DNA of 64,000 bases from positions 248,001 to 312,000 of the forward strand of contig CAWJSC010000010.1 in the NCBI GenBank assembly GCA_963845425.1. Direction: 5' to 3'. The notes below the pieces were generated by a model, which worked only from the letters and a program-made list of their open reading frames with translations, searched no databases and was not told the DNA's origin. How positions within the stretch are numbered: position 1 is the first letter of the stretch; every line of letters begins with the position of its first letter. The translations under genes were made by a program, and so were the position numbers. Positions 8,374 to 16,954 of this stretch are shown here, piece after piece. The DNA is from DATDAH01 sp963845425 (GTDB taxonomy: Bacteria > Actinomycetota > Acidimicrobiia > Acidimicrobiales > DATDAH01).

Positions 8374-9117
8374 GTGTGCGGCCGGTTCGTCTCGACCTCT
8401 CCGCCCGACGAGATCGCCCGGTATTTCGGTGCCACCGAGGTCGGCGAGGCCCTCGAGGGCCCGAACTACAACGTGGCCCCCACCCAGGACGTCTACGCGG
8501 TGCTCGAGGACGGGGGCGTGCGGCGGGTGGAACCGCTGCACTGGGGCCTCATCCCGTTCTGGGCCAAAGAGGCCAAGATCGGCAACAAGATGATCAACGC
8601 CCGGGCCGAGACGATCGCCACCAGCGGGGCCTTCAAGCACGCCTTCAAGAAGCGGCGCTGCATCATCCCCGCCGACGGCTTCTACGAGTGGACCGAGCCA
8701 GGGGCCCAGCGGCCCGGGGCAGAGCCCCCAGAGCGGAAATCCCGCGGTCAGCAGAAGAAGCAGCCGTGGTTCATCCATCGGCCCGACGACGAGCCCATCG
8801 CCTTCGCCGGCCTCTGGGAGGTGTGGCGGCCGACCGGCTCTGAGGACGAGCTGGTCTCCTGCACGATCATCACCGGTGAGCCCAACGACAAGATGGCCGA
8901 GATCCACGACCGGATGCCGGTGATGCTCCCGCCCAGCGCCTGGGACCAGTGGCTGGACCGGGACGAGCAGGACACCGTGGCTCTGGGGAAGCTCCTGGTT
9001 CCGGCGCCTTCGTCGCTGATCACCTTCCACCCGGTCAGCACCGAGGTGAACAACGTCCGCAACCAGGGGACCCACCTGCTGGAGGCCGTCGAGCTGGGCG
9101 AGCCGACGGAGGTATGA
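8374..9117 (+). CDS. SRAP-domain abasic-site crosslinking protein (YedK/HMCES family)
   Basis: This 247-residue protein covers the whole SRAP domain. The start GTG is followed directly by TGC, so after removal of the first Met the catalytic Cys2 becomes the N-terminus, as the chemistry needs. Other conserved blocks are NYNVAPTQ, the INARAET stretch, CIIPADGFYEW and the late His in MAEIHDRMPVML. Members form a covalent thiazolidine bond with abasic sites in single-stranded DNA and protect them from strand breaks. The domain has an insertion near residue 110 (a proline- and lysine-rich loop). The stop overlaps the start of the next gene (ATGA). Confidence 0.95.
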   Translation: MCGRFVSTSPPDEIARYFGATEVGEALEGPNYNVAPTQDVYAVLEDGGVRRVEPLHWGLIPFWAKEAKIGNKMINARAETIATSGAFKHAFKKRRCIIPADGFYEWTEPGAQRPGAEPPERKSRGQQKKQPWFIHRPDDEPIAFAGLWEVWRPTGSEDELVSCTIITGEPNDKMAEIHDRMPVMLPPSAWDQWLDRDEQDTVALGKLLVPAPSSLITFHPVSTEVNNVRNQGTHLLEAVELGEPTEV

Positions 9118-10601
9118 GCGAGCGGCGGGAGCTCCCGCTCAAACGTCGCCTCGACCTCCTGACCCTGCGCCTGCAGGGCCGCCTGGACAGCGCCGGCGCC
9201 GACCGGGTGCTGCCGTGGGCCTTCTTCGCCGGCCTCTTCGCCGTGCTGGCCGGCATCGCCCTGGCCCGGGCCCACGGACTGGAGGAGGGCGCCGACCTCT
9301 CCACGTTCACCCAGGGGGCCTGGCTCATCACGCGGGGCGACCCGCCCTTCCTCACCATCCGGGACAGCCACCTGCTCGCGGAGCAGGCCGGGTTCACCTT
9401 CTATCCGGTGGCCGGGCTGACCTCGTTCCTGCCCGCCATCCCCACGCTGCTCGTGATCCAGGCCGGCGTCCTGGCCATCGGGGTGGTCCCGCTGTGGCGG
9501 ATCGCCCGCCAGATCGCCGACCTGCGGGTGGGTGCCTCCCTGGTCCTGCTGAGCTCCTTCGCCCTCTACCCGGCGATCCACGAGCTGAACACGGCCGGCT
9601 TCCACCCAGCCGCCCTCGCGTTGCCCGCCCTGCTGGGCATGGCCCTGTTCGGCCTGACCGGGCGGTGGTGGTTGTTCGCCGCCTGTGCCGTCGTGGCGGT
9701 ACTCACCCGCGCGGACCTGGCGCTGGTCACCGCGGCCTTCGGCGGCCTGTTGGTGATGGAGGGCCGCCGCCGCCCGGGACTCATCACCATGGGCGTCTCC
9801 TTCGGCTACCTGGCCTTGGCGCTGCTGGTGATCCAGCCGCACTACAACGACGGTGCCTTCATCCACGCCGTGGCCTTCGAAGGCTACGGGTCCTCGCCCC
9901 TCGGGGCCCTGGGCGGGCTGCTGGCCCACCCCTTCAGCGCCATCGGGGACCTGGTCGACCAGCAGAACTTCGAGATCCTGGTGATGCTGTTCGCCCCGGT
10001 CTTCTTCCTGCCCTTCGTGGCGCCCCGCTACCTGCTGCCCATCGTGCCCCTGGAGTGCCTGTATCTGATCGCCAACGTGTCGGAGGACCGGGTGGCCCGG
10101 CCCGAGCACACGGTGGCCATCACCGCCTTCGTGTTCGTGGCCACGGCCATCGGCCTGTCCCGGATCGGCCGCCGCAGCATCGAACGGGTCAACGTGGACC
10201 GCCGCGTCCTGGTCGCCCTCCTGTTGGCGTCGACGGTCTTCTTCATCCAGGACGCGCCCGCCTCGCCCTACGAGGAGCCGTGGACCTGGGGGACCCGCGA
10301 CGTGGCTGACCAGGCCCGGCTGGACGCCGCCGACCTCGTGCCCGACGGCGACTCGGTCCGGGCCTCGCCTGCGCTGCTCCCGCTCCTGGCCGAGCGGGTC
10401 GCCCTCTACGAGCTGGACACCACCGGCAATCCCCACGTCCGCCGGGCCGCCGACGGCGTCGATGCCGTACTCCTCGACGCCGAGGCCGCCCCCGACTGGG
10501 ACGACGAGGACCGCCGCCGCTTCCAGCAAGGTCTCGAGGAGCTCGGCTTCGAGGAGGTGTTCGCCGAAGCCGGCATCACCCTCTACGAACGCGTGGGCTG
10601 A
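9114..10601 (+). CDS. DUF2079 polytopic membrane protein
   Basis: The protein has 495 residues if started at the ATG that overlaps the SRAP stop; earlier codons in this frame are inside that gene. It has about ten hydrophobic helices after a short cytosolic N-terminus. The block DLSTFTQGAWLITRGDPP is typical of DUF2079, a family distantly like GT-C glycosyltransferases with an acidic loop after the first helix. The last 110 residues form a soluble domain outside the membrane. The donor and acceptor are unknown. No cell-wall genes are adjacent except the sugar-nucleotide fusion at 11697. Confidence 0.8.
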   Translation: MSERRELPLKRRLDLLTLRLQGRLDSAGADRVLPWAFFAGLFAVLAGIALARAHGLEEGADLSTFTQGAWLITRGDPPFLTIRDSHLLAEQAGFTFYPVAGLTSFLPAIPTLLVIQAGVLAIGVVPLWRIARQIADLRVGASLVLLSSFALYPAIHELNTAGFHPAALALPALLGMALFGLTGRWWLFAACAVVAVLTRADLALVTAAFGGLLVMEGRRRPGLITMGVSFGYLALALLVIQPHYNDGAFIHAVAFEGYGSSPLGALGGLLAHPFSAIGDLVDQQNFEILVMLFAPVFFLPFVAPRYLLPIVPLECLYLIANVSEDRVARPEHTVAITAFVFVATAIGLSRIGRRSIERVNVDRRVLVALLLASTVFFIQDAPASPYEEPWTWGTRDVADQARLDAADLVPDGDSVRASPALLPLLAERVALYELDTTGNPHVRRAADGVDAVLLDAEAAPDWDDEDRRRFQQGLEELGFEEVFAEAGITLYERVG

Positions 10602-10608
10602 AGCGGGG

Positions 10609-11034
10609 TCAGGCGATCGCGGTGGCTTCGGCGTGGCCGGCGGCGGTGAGGGCGGACCGCAGGCGGTCGGCCACGGCCGCGAGGTCGTCACCGGGCACCG
10701 GCGCCGCGTTCGAGAAGTCGAGGTCGCCCATACCGGAGACGGGCAGGACGTGCAGATGGGTGTGGGGGACCTCGAAGCCGGCGACGATCAGGCCGATGCG
10801 CTCGGGGGCGAAGACCTCCTGCTGGACGGCCCCGATGCGGTGGGCCACCGCCATGAGGTGGACGGCCAGGTCCTCGTCGAGGTCGATCCAGTGGTCGACC
10901 TCCTCCCGCGGCACGACCAGGGTGTGACCGGGGGTCAGGGGGTTGATGGACAGGAACGCCACGCAGCGGTCGTCGCGCCAGACGAACTCGCCGGGAATGT
11001 CGCCCTGGATGATCATCGTGAACACGGAGGCCAT
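10609..11034 (-). CDS. HIT-family nucleotide hydrolase/transferase
   Basis: This 141-residue protein is a complete HIT domain. It has the N-terminal IIQGDIPGEFVWRD region (usually with Cys and zinc ligands, absent here), INPLTPGHTLVVPR, and the active-site triad HTHLHVLP near residue 97. The middle His is the nucleophile that takes the nucleotide. Members hydrolyse AMP-lysine, AMP-NH2 or dinucleoside polyphosphates. The gene is divergent from the phosphatidyltransferase gene, with 33 bases between start codons. Confidence 0.9.
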   Translation of the reverse strand: MASVFTMIIQGDIPGEFVWRDDRCVAFLSINPLTPGHTLVVPREEVDHWIDLDEDLAVHLMAVAHRIGAVQQEVFAPERIGLIVAGFEVPHTHLHVLPVSGMGDLDFSNAAPVPGDDLAAVADRLRSALTAAGHAEATAIA

Positions 11035-11040
11035 GAGGTC

Positions 11041-11059
11041 GTTGTAGCCGATCTACCCT
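11041..11059. promoter_or_regulatory. Back-to-back promoters for HIT and phosphatidyltransferase genes
   Basis: TACAAC on the minus strand (11046-11041) is six bases before the HIT ATG. TACCCT on the plus strand (11054-11059) is eight bases before the ATG at 11068. Both transcripts would have almost no leader, and the two -10 boxes are only seven bases apart. Confidence 0.5.
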
Positions 11060-11067
11060 GTTCGCCC

Positions 11068-11700
11068 ATGGAGGACGCGGCAGCGGGGGAGGACCGCATC
11101 CTCACGATCCCGAACGCCATCTCACTCGTGCGGCTCCTGTGCGTGCCCGTGTTCCTGTGGCTGCTCTTCCCCCAGGAGAACCGCCTTGGCGCCGCGGCGT
11201 TGCTCGCGGTCCTCGGCGCGACCGACTGGGTCGACGGCTACATCGCCCGGCACTACAACCAGACCTCCAACCTCGGCAAGGTCCTCGATCCGGTGGCCGA
11301 CCGGGTCCTGCTCATCGTCGGGGTCGTCGCCATCCTCGTCGACGGCTCGGCGCCGGTCGTGCCGAGCGTGCTCTCGCTGCTCCGGGAGGGGTTGGTGGCC
11401 ATCTCGGTCCTCGCCCTCGCCGCCCTGGGAGCGGCTCGCATCGATGTGACCTGGTACGGCAAGTGCGCCACTTTCCTGGTGATGTTCGCCTTCCCGCTGT
11501 TCCTGGCCGGTAGTGCGGATGCCGGGACCTGGTCGACTCTGGCCGAGGTGGCGGGCTGGCTCTGTGTCATCCCCGGCCTGCTCCTGGGCTACATCGCCCT
11601 GGCCCAGTACGTGCCGCTCGGCCTGACGGCGCTGAAGGAGGGCCGAGCGGCCCGGGCCGAGGGCCACCCGCCGCACGAGATCCCCGAGGTGCCGGCGTGA
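11068..11700 (+). CDS. CDP-alcohol phosphatidyltransferase (PgsA-like)
   Basis: This 210-residue integral membrane enzyme has the complete CDP-alcohol signature DGYIARHYNQTSNLGKVLDP followed by VADR (pattern DGxxARx8Gx3Dx3D), which binds the CDP moiety and two metal ions. About five or six hydrophobic helices follow. The sequence LTIPNAISLVRLLCVPVF at the start is typical of phosphatidylglycerophosphate or cardiolipin synthases. Glycerol-3-phosphate, phosphatidylglycerol or inositol phosphate may be the acceptor. The stop overlaps the GTG of the next gene, so the two are translationally coupled. Confidence 0.9.
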   Translation: MEDAAAGEDRILTIPNAISLVRLLCVPVFLWLLFPQENRLGAAALLAVLGATDWVDGYIARHYNQTSNLGKVLDPVADRVLLIVGVVAILVDGSAPVVPSVLSLLREGLVAISVLALAALGAARIDVTWYGKCATFLVMFAFPLFLAGSADAGTWSTLAEVAGWLCVIPGLLLGYIALAQYVPLGLTALKEGRAARAEGHPPHEIPEVPA

Positions 11701-14183
11701 AGGCCGTGATCATGGCGGGGGGCGAGGGCACCCGACTCCGGCCGCTGACCTCGAACCTGCCCAAGCCGATGATGCCCTTGGCCAACAAGCCGATGATGGA
11801 GCACGTCATCGACCTGCTGCGCCGCCACGGCTTCGACGAGATCGTCGTGACCCTGGCCTTCATGCCGGACGCCATCCGCAACCACTTCGGCGACGGCTCC
11901 GAGTACGGCGTCCACATCCAGTACGCCACCGAGGAGACCCCCCTCGGCACGGCGGGATCGGTGCGCAACGCGGCCGAAGCCCTCGACGAGCGCTTCCTCG
12001 TCATCTCCGGTGACGTGCTGACCGACATCGACCTGGGCAAGGTCGTCGCCTTCCACGCGGCGAAGGGGGCGCTGGCCACCATCGGGCTCGTTCCGGTGGA
12101 GAACCCCCTCGAGTTCGGCATCGTCATCACCAACGAGGACGGATCCATCGAGCGCTTCCTGGAGAAGCCCAGCTGGGGCCAGGTGTTCTCCGACACCATC
12201 AACACCGGCATCTTCGTGCTGGAGCCGGCGATCTTCGACCACATCGCGGACGACCGGCCGGTGGACTTCTCCTCGGAGGTCTTCCCGGCACTGCTGGCCG
12301 CCGGTCTGCCGCTCTACGGCGCTGTGGCCGACGGCTACTGGGAGGACGTGGGCACCCTCGAGGCGTACGTCAGCGCTCACAAGGACATCCTCGACCAGAA
12401 GGTCGAGGTCGCCGTGCCGGGCTTCGAGGTCTCCGGCGGCGTGTGGGTGGCCGAGGGGGCCGAGATCCACCCGGACGCGGTCATCGACGGCCCGGCGGTC
12501 ATCGGCGACAACGCCCGGGTCGAGGCCGGGGCCCGGCTGGGGGAGTACACCGTCCTCGGGACCAACGTGAAGGTCCGGGCCGGGGCCCAGATCCACCGCA
12601 GCATCGTCCAGGACAACGCCTACCTCGGCGAGGGCGTGCGCCTGGCCGGGGCCGTGGTCGGCCGGGCCTGTGACGTGCGCCGCGGCGCCCGCTGCGAGGA
12701 CGGTTCGGTGCTCGGCGACGAGTGCTTCATCGGCGAGGACGCGGTCGTCGGCGCCGGGGTGAAGGTGTACCCGTTCAAGACGGTCGAGGCCGCCGCGGTC
12801 GTCAACACCTCCATCGTGTGGGAGTCCCGGGGCGCCCGCAGCCTGTTCGCCGGCCTCGGGGTCAGTGGCCTGGCCAACGTCGACATCACCCCCGAGTTCG
12901 CCGCCCGCCTGGCCATGGCCTTCGGCACGACCCTGAAGAAGGACGCCACCGTCGTCACGAGCCGCGACTCCAGCCGCTCGGCCCGGATGCTCAAACGGGC
13001 GATGATGGCCGGGCTGAACTCGGCCGGGGTCAACGTGTCGGACCTCGAGGTGGCGTCCATCCCCGTCACCCGGTTCCAGGCCGGGCGGCCGGACAACCGG
13101 GGTGGGATCACCCTGCGCCTGGTGCCCCACGACCCCCAGCAGGTGGAGATCCGCTTCTTCACGCCCACCGGCGCCGACCTCGACGACGACGGTCGGCGCA
13201 AGGTCGAGCGCTACTTCACCCGGCAGGACTTCCGGCGGGTGCTGCCCAGTGAGATCGGCGACATCGACTTCCCGCCCCGCGCCCTGGAGCACTACGCCGT
13301 GGCCCTGGAGGCCTGCATCGATGTCAAGGCGGTCCGGGCCGCCGAGTTCAAGGTGGTCATCGACTACGGCTACGGGACCACGGCGTTCGTGATGCCCAAC
13401 CTGCTCTCCAAGCTGGGCATCGAGGTCCTCGCGGTCAACCCGTACGTGTCCACCGCCGGGATCCTCGCCTTCGACCGGGCCCGGCACGCCGAGCAGGTGG
13501 CCGGGCTGGTGCGCACGTCCGGCGCCCGGTTGGGCGCGGTGCTGGACCCCGGTGGGGAACAGCTGACGCTGATCGACGACACCGGACGCGTGCTGGACGA
13601 CACCAGCGCCCTTCTCGCCCTGCTGTCGCTGCTGGGCGACGACCTGGCCGACCGGGAGACAGCCCTGCCCGTGGCGTCCAGCGTCCACGCCGAGGCCCTC
13701 GTCGAGCGCCACGGTGGTCGCGTGCGGCCGACCAAGCTGGCTCCCGCCGCGGTCATGGAGGCCGCGGCCGGGCCCGACGTGGTCTTCGCCGCCGGCCTCG
13801 AGGGCGGCTACGTCGTGCCCGAGTTCCTGGCCGCCTTCGACGCCGCCGCCATGCTGGTCAAGACCCTGGAGCTGCTGGCCCGCCGTGACGTGCGCCTCTC
13901 GGAGCTGGTCGCCGAGCTGCCTGACCGACACCTCGTGCGGGAGTCGGTGGTCACGCCCTGGGAGCAGAAGGGCACGGTCATGCGCACCCTCATGGAGCGC
14001 AGCGGTGACCGGGAGGTCGTTCTGGTCGACGGGGTCAAGGTCCGCCACGACGGCGGCTGGGTCCTGGCCTGGCCCGATCCCGAGGAGCCGGTGACCAACG
14101 TCTGGGCCGAGGCCGACAGCGACCTCGCGGCCCGGCAACTGGCCGAGGAGTACGTCCGTCGCATCCGGCAGATGATCAGGTGA
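11697..14183 (+). CDS. Sugar-1-phosphate nucleotidyltransferase / phosphomannomutase-like fusion
   Basis: This protein has 828 residues. Residues 1-235 are a nucleotidyltransferase (signature GGEGTRLRPLTSNLPKPM), likely mannose-1-phosphate guanylyltransferase. Residues 250-370 are a left-handed beta-helix of hexapeptide repeats (VIDGPAVIGDNARV). Residues about 380-828 have the four-part phosphohexomutase fold. The usual catalytic TASHNP loop of mutases is not visible; the matching place reads RPDNRGGITLRLVPHDP and has no serine, so the mutase half is probably regulatory or structural. Fusions of this size are known in several phyla. The product would feed cell-wall or glycolipid glycosylation. 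Confidence 0.85.
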   Translation: MKAVIMAGGEGTRLRPLTSNLPKPMMPLANKPMMEHVIDLLRRHGFDEIVVTLAFMPDAIRNHFGDGSEYGVHIQYATEETPLGTAGSVRNAAEALDERFLVISGDVLTDIDLGKVVAFHAAKGALATIGLVPVENPLEFGIVITNEDGSIERFLEKPSWGQVFSDTINTGIFVLEPAIFDHIADDRPVDFSSEVFPALLAAGLPLYGAVADGYWEDVGTLEAYVSAHKDILDQKVEVAVPGFEVSGGVWVAEGAEIHPDAVIDGPAVIGDNARVEAGARLGEYTVLGTNVKVRAGAQIHRSIVQDNAYLGEGVRLAGAVVGRACDVRRGARCEDGSVLGDECFIGEDAVVGAGVKVYPFKTVEAAAVVNTSIVWESRGARSLFAGLGVSGLANVDITPEFAARLAMAFGTTLKKDATVVTSRDSSRSARMLKRAMMAGLNSAGVNVSDLEVASIPVTRFQAGRPDNRGGITLRLVPHDPQQVEIRFFTPTGADLDDDGRRKVERYFTRQDFRRVLPSEIGDIDFPPRALEHYAVALEACIDVKAVRAAEFKVVIDYGYGTTAFVMPNLLSKLGIEVLAVNPYVSTAGILAFDRARHAEQVAGLVRTSGARLGAVLDPGGEQLTLIDDTGRVLDDTSALLALLSLLGDDLADRETALPVASSVHAEALVERHGGRVRPTKLAPAAVMEAAAGPDVVFAAGLEGGYVVPEFLAAFDAAAMLVKTLELLARRDVRLSELVAELPDRHLVRESVVTPWEQKGTVMRTLMERSGDREVVLVDGVKVRHDGGWVLAWPDPEEPVTNVWAEADSDLAARQLAEEYVRRIRQMIR

Positions 14184-14195
14184 CGCGATCGAGGG

Positions 14196-14201
14196 TAGGT
14201 T
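14196..14201 (+). promoter_or_regulatory. -10 box of gcvH
   Basis: TAGGTT ends seven bases before the ATG at 14209, giving a predicted leader of about one base. Confidence 0.45.
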
Positions 14202-14208
14202 CGCGCCG

Positions 14209-14589
14209 ATGAACGTCCCCGAGGACCTCCGCTACTCCAAGGACCACGAGTGGGCCCGGCTCGAGGGCGACCGGGTGCGCGTCGGCATCACCGACTATGC
14301 CCAGGACGCGCTCGGCGATGTGGTCTTCATCGATCTCCCCGAGGTGGGGTCGACAGTGAAGCTCGACGAGAGCTTCAGCGAGGTCGAGTCCACGAAGTCC
14401 GTGTCCGACGTCTACGCCCCCCTGGCCGGCACCATCGTCGAGGTCAACCCCGACCTGGTCGACGCTCCGGAGCGCATCAACGAGGACCCGTACGGCGAGG
14501 GCTGGATCTGCCTGCTCGAGCCGGCGGACGCCGCGGCCTACGGGTCCCTGATGGACGCCGCGGCCTACCGGGCGCTCACCGAGGGGTGA
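14209..14589 (+). CDS. gcvH: Glycine cleavage system H protein
   Basis: This 126-residue protein is a full-length lipoyl-carrier H protein. The lipoyl attachment site is Lys63 in the block SEVESTKSVSDVY, and DHEWARLEGDRVRVGITDYAQ is the typical N-terminal half. It shuttles the aminomethyl group between the P, T and L proteins. The rest of the system, gcvT and gcvP, is 4.8 kb downstream on the same strand, separated by regulatory genes. No L protein (lipoamide dehydrogenase) gene is in the window; this enzyme is normally shared with other complexes. Confidence 0.97.
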   Translation: MNVPEDLRYSKDHEWARLEGDRVRVGITDYAQDALGDVVFIDLPEVGSTVKLDESFSEVESTKSVSDVYAPLAGTIVEVNPDLVDAPERINEDPYGEGWICLLEPADAAAYGSLMDAAAYRALTEG

Positions 14590-14593
14590 TCCG

Positions 14594-15082
14594 GTGCCGG
14601 GGGTGACCTGCCCGTCCTGTGGCCACGAGAACACGGTCGGCTCACGCTTCTGCTCGTCCTGTGGCACCTCGCTGGGCCCCGACCGGGACCCGACCACGAT
14701 CAACTTCGAGACGGCGGAGTCAGCCGAGGCCGCCGAGACGCCCGTCCCCGAGGTCGAGGTCGACCTGTCCGACGTGCCCCTGGGCACGGGCGTGCTGGTC
14801 GTCACCCGGGGGGAGGCCGCCGGCTCGCGGATCCTGCTGGACCTGGTAGCGACGTCGGCCGGCCGGCACCCCAAGAGCGACATCTTCCTGGACGACATCA
14901 CGGTGTCGCGCCGCCATGCCGAGATCATCCGCGAGGGTGACGCCTACCGGGTCCGGGACGCGGGGTCGCTCAACGGCACCTACGTCAACCGGGAACGCAT
15001 CGAGGAGGCCCCGTTGACCCACGGTGACGTGTTGCAGGTGGGAAAGTACAAGCTCCACTTCCTGGTGGCCGGCGTCACGTGA
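14594..15082 (+). CDS. FHA-domain protein with N-terminal zinc ribbon (GarA-like)
   Basis: This 162-residue protein starts with GTG four bases after gcvH. Residues 5-27 hold a zinc ribbon (CPSC, CSSC). Residues about 65-160 form an FHA phosphothreonine-binding domain with the hallmarks GRHPKSD, SRRHAEI and SLNGTYVNRERI. In mycobacteria the gene after gcvH is garA, whose FHA protein controls 2-oxoglutarate metabolism when phosphorylated. The position and FHA domain match. The zinc ribbon replaces the N-terminal phospho-threonine tail known from GarA, so the input may differ. Confidence 0.85.
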   Translation: MPGVTCPSCGHENTVGSRFCSSCGTSLGPDRDPTTINFETAESAEAAETPVPEVEVDLSDVPLGTGVLVVTRGEAAGSRILLDLVATSAGRHPKSDIFLDDITVSRRHAEIIREGDAYRVRDAGSLNGTYVNRERIEEAPLTHGDVLQVGKYKLHFLVAGVT

Positions 15083-15089
15083 GGCACTC

Positions 15090-15881
15090 ATGAGCCCCGA
15101 AGGCCACCACTCGATCGGCGAGGTCCTCGCCCTCCTGCAGGAGGAGTTCCCGGACGTCACCATCTCCAAGATCCGCTTCCTCGAGAAGGAGGGGCTGATC
15201 GACCCGGAGCGCACGCCCTCGGGCTACCGGAAGTTCTACGACGACGACGTGGCCTGCCTGCGGTGGATCCTGCGCCAGCAGCGAGAGAACTACCTGCCGC
15301 TGAAGGTCATCCGCGAGCGGATCAGCTCCGGTGCCTGGCAGGACGACGACGCCCCCGACCCCGCCGAGGCACCGGCCCCCGAGGCGGCCCCCGCTCGGTC
15401 GCTGGCCGCGGTCGAGCCGCTGGCCCCGGCGCCGGTGGCTGCGGTCGCCGACGAGCGCCAGATCCGGGCGGTCGAGGCCCTGGACACGGGCATGACCGGC
15501 GTGAGCCTCACCGTGGACGAGCTGGTCGCGGCCAGCGGCCTCGACGGCGACACCATCGCCGAGCTGACCCGCTACGCCCTGCTGTCGGGCCGTCAGGTGG
15601 GCTCCGCGGTGCTCTACGACGACGAGGCGCTCGTCGTGGCGCGACTGGCGGCCGCCTTCCTCAGCCACGGTGTCGAGCCCCGGCACCTGCGCATGTACAA
15701 GATGTCGGCCGACCGCGAGGCGGGCTTCCTCGAGCAGCTGGCCAGCCCCATGGTGCGCCAGCGTGACCCCGCCGCCCGCCGTCAGGCGTTCGAGCTGGTG
15801 GGGGAGCTGTGCTCACTGGGTGACCAGATGCGGGCCTCCCTGCTGCGTCGCTCCCTGAGGGACCAGCTCGGTCCCCTTTGA
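15090..15881 (+). CDS. ftsR: MerR-family regulator of the FtsR type
   Basis: This 263-residue protein starts at the ATG seven bases after the FHA gene. The N-terminal 80 residues form a MerR winged helix (SIGEVLALLQEEF, SKIRFLEKEGLI, TPSGYRKFYDDDV). An alanine/proline linker and an alpha-helical C-terminal domain without metal-binding cysteines follow. The order gcvH, FHA, MerR, DUF151, MerR is the same as in Mycobacterium tuberculosis (Rv1826-Rv1830). The first MerR there and in Corynebacterium is FtsR, an activator of ftsZ. The role here is inferred from synteny and architecture. Confidence 0.85.
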   Translation: MSPEGHHSIGEVLALLQEEFPDVTISKIRFLEKEGLIDPERTPSGYRKFYDDDVACLRWILRQQRENYLPLKVIRERISSGAWQDDDAPDPAEAPAPEAAPARSLAAVEPLAPAPVAAVADERQIRAVEALDTGMTGVSLTVDELVAASGLDGDTIAELTRYALLSGRQVGSAVLYDDEALVVARLAAAFLSHGVEPRHLRMYKMSADREAGFLEQLASPMVRQRDPAARRQAFELVGELCSLGDQMRASLLRRSLRDQLGPL

Positions 15882-16435
15882 GGCCCGCGGCCCGGGTCCT
15901 GCACGACAAGCAGGACCTCCGCGACGCCAACGCCCGCCTCGGCCGGGAGATCAGCGAGGCCCATCCCGACGGCGTGCTGCTCGTCGCCGTCCTCAAGGGC
16001 AGCCTGATCTTCCTCTCGGACCTCGTGCGGCGCGTCACCGTGCCCGTGGAGATCGACTTCCTGGGCATCTCCTCCTACGCCCCGGACTCCGGCCGGGTAC
16101 GGCTGACCAAGGACCTGGGCGCCGACCTCACGGATCGGTCCGTGGTCCTGGTCGAAGACGTGGTCGACACCGGCCTCACCCTGGCCTACCTCCTGACCCA
16201 GCTCCGCTCCCGGGGACCGGCATCCCTGGAGGTCTGCACCCTGTTCGACAAGCGGGCCCGGCGGATCGTCCCCCAGCCCCTGGCGTACGTCGGCTTCGAG
16301 ATCGGTGACGAGTTCGTGGTCGGCTACGGCCTCGACTTCCGGGGCCGGTACCGCAACCTCGACGTGGTCGCGGCCGGGGATCTGGACGCGCTGGCGGCCG
16401 ATCCGGATGCCTACGTCGGGGACCTCTATCCGTAG
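15878..16435 (+). CDS. hpt: Hypoxanthine(-guanine) phosphoribosyltransferase
   Basis: This 185-residue enzyme salvages hypoxanthine or guanine with PRPP to give IMP or GMP. The PRPP-binding loop is VVLVEDVVDTGLTL near residue 95, and LLVAVLKGSLIFLSDLVRR and IDFLGISSYAPDSGRV are family blocks. The start is a TTG that overlaps the stop of ftsR, so translation is coupled to the regulator. This is an addition compared with the mycobacterial order, where no hpt lies between the MerR gene and DUF151. Confidence 0.95.
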   Translation: MRPAARVLHDKQDLRDANARLGREISEAHPDGVLLVAVLKGSLIFLSDLVRRVTVPVEIDFLGISSYAPDSGRVRLTKDLGADLTDRSVVLVEDVVDTGLTLAYLLTQLRSRGPASLEVCTLFDKRARRIVPQPLAYVGFEIGDEFVVGYGLDFRGRYRNLDVVAAGDLDALAADPDAYVGDLYP

Positions 16436-16436
16436 G

Positions 16437-16442
16437 TAGGTT
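16437..16442 (+). promoter_or_regulatory. -10 box, leaderless promoter of the DUF151 gene
   Basis: TAGGTT ends exactly six bases before the ATG at 16449; the predicted first base of the RNA is the A of that ATG. It lies just after the hpt stop. Confidence 0.5.
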
Positions 16443-16448
16443 GTCGGG

Positions 16449-16934
16449 ATGGTGGAGATGGAGCTGGTCGGCGTCCGGGTGGAACTGCCCACCAACACGC
16501 CCATCGTCCTGCTCCGGGAGCTGGAGGGCGACCGCCGGATGTTGCCGATCTTCATCGGCCCCCCTGAGGCCACGGCCATCGCCTTCGCCCTCGAGCAGGT
16601 GGCGACGCCCCGGCCCATGACCCACGACCTGCTCAAGAACCTCCTGGACGAGCTGGCTGTCACCCTCGAACGTGTGGTGGTCACCGAATTGCAGGACAGC
16701 ACCTTCTTCGCCGAGCTCCACCTCGACCGGGGCGGGGCCAAGCAGCAGCTCTCCAGCCGGCCCTCCGACGCGATCGCTTTGGCGGCCCGGACGGGCTCGC
16801 CGATCTTCGCCGAAGAGGCGGTGCTCGACGAGGTCGGCTACACGGTCCGCGAGGAGGCCCTGCCCGAGGAGGAGGTCGTCGAGGAGTTCCGCCGCTTCAT
16901 CGACGACGTCGACCCGGAGGACTTCGCCTCCTGA
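16449..16934 (+). CDS. Bifunctional nuclease family protein (DUF151)
   Basis: This 161-residue protein has the full DUF151 domain: MELVGVRVELPTNTPIVLLRE, LPIFIGPPEATAIAFALE, RPMTHDLLKNLLDEL and SSRPSDAIALAARTGSPIF. Plant homologues were reported to have RNase and DNase activity; the bacterial role is uncertain. The C-terminal 30 residues are acidic (EEEVVEEFRRFIDDVD). It corresponds to Rv1829 in the mycobacterial cluster. It has its own predicted leaderless promoter despite standing in a tight gene row. Confidence 0.9.
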   Translation: MVEMELVGVRVELPTNTPIVLLRELEGDRRMLPIFIGPPEATAIAFALEQVATPRPMTHDLLKNLLDELAVTLERVVVTELQDSTFFAELHLDRGGAKQQLSSRPSDAIALAARTGSPIFAEEAVLDEVGYTVREEALPEEEVVEEFRRFIDDVDPEDFAS

Positions 16935-16954
16935 ATGGTCGTCGGGGGTCCCGG

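Noticed and set aside
11589..14138. 849-codon minus-strand frame opposite the sugar nucleotidyltransferase fusion
   Set aside because: Shadow frame caused by GC skew at third positions; His/Gly/Asp repeats without domains.
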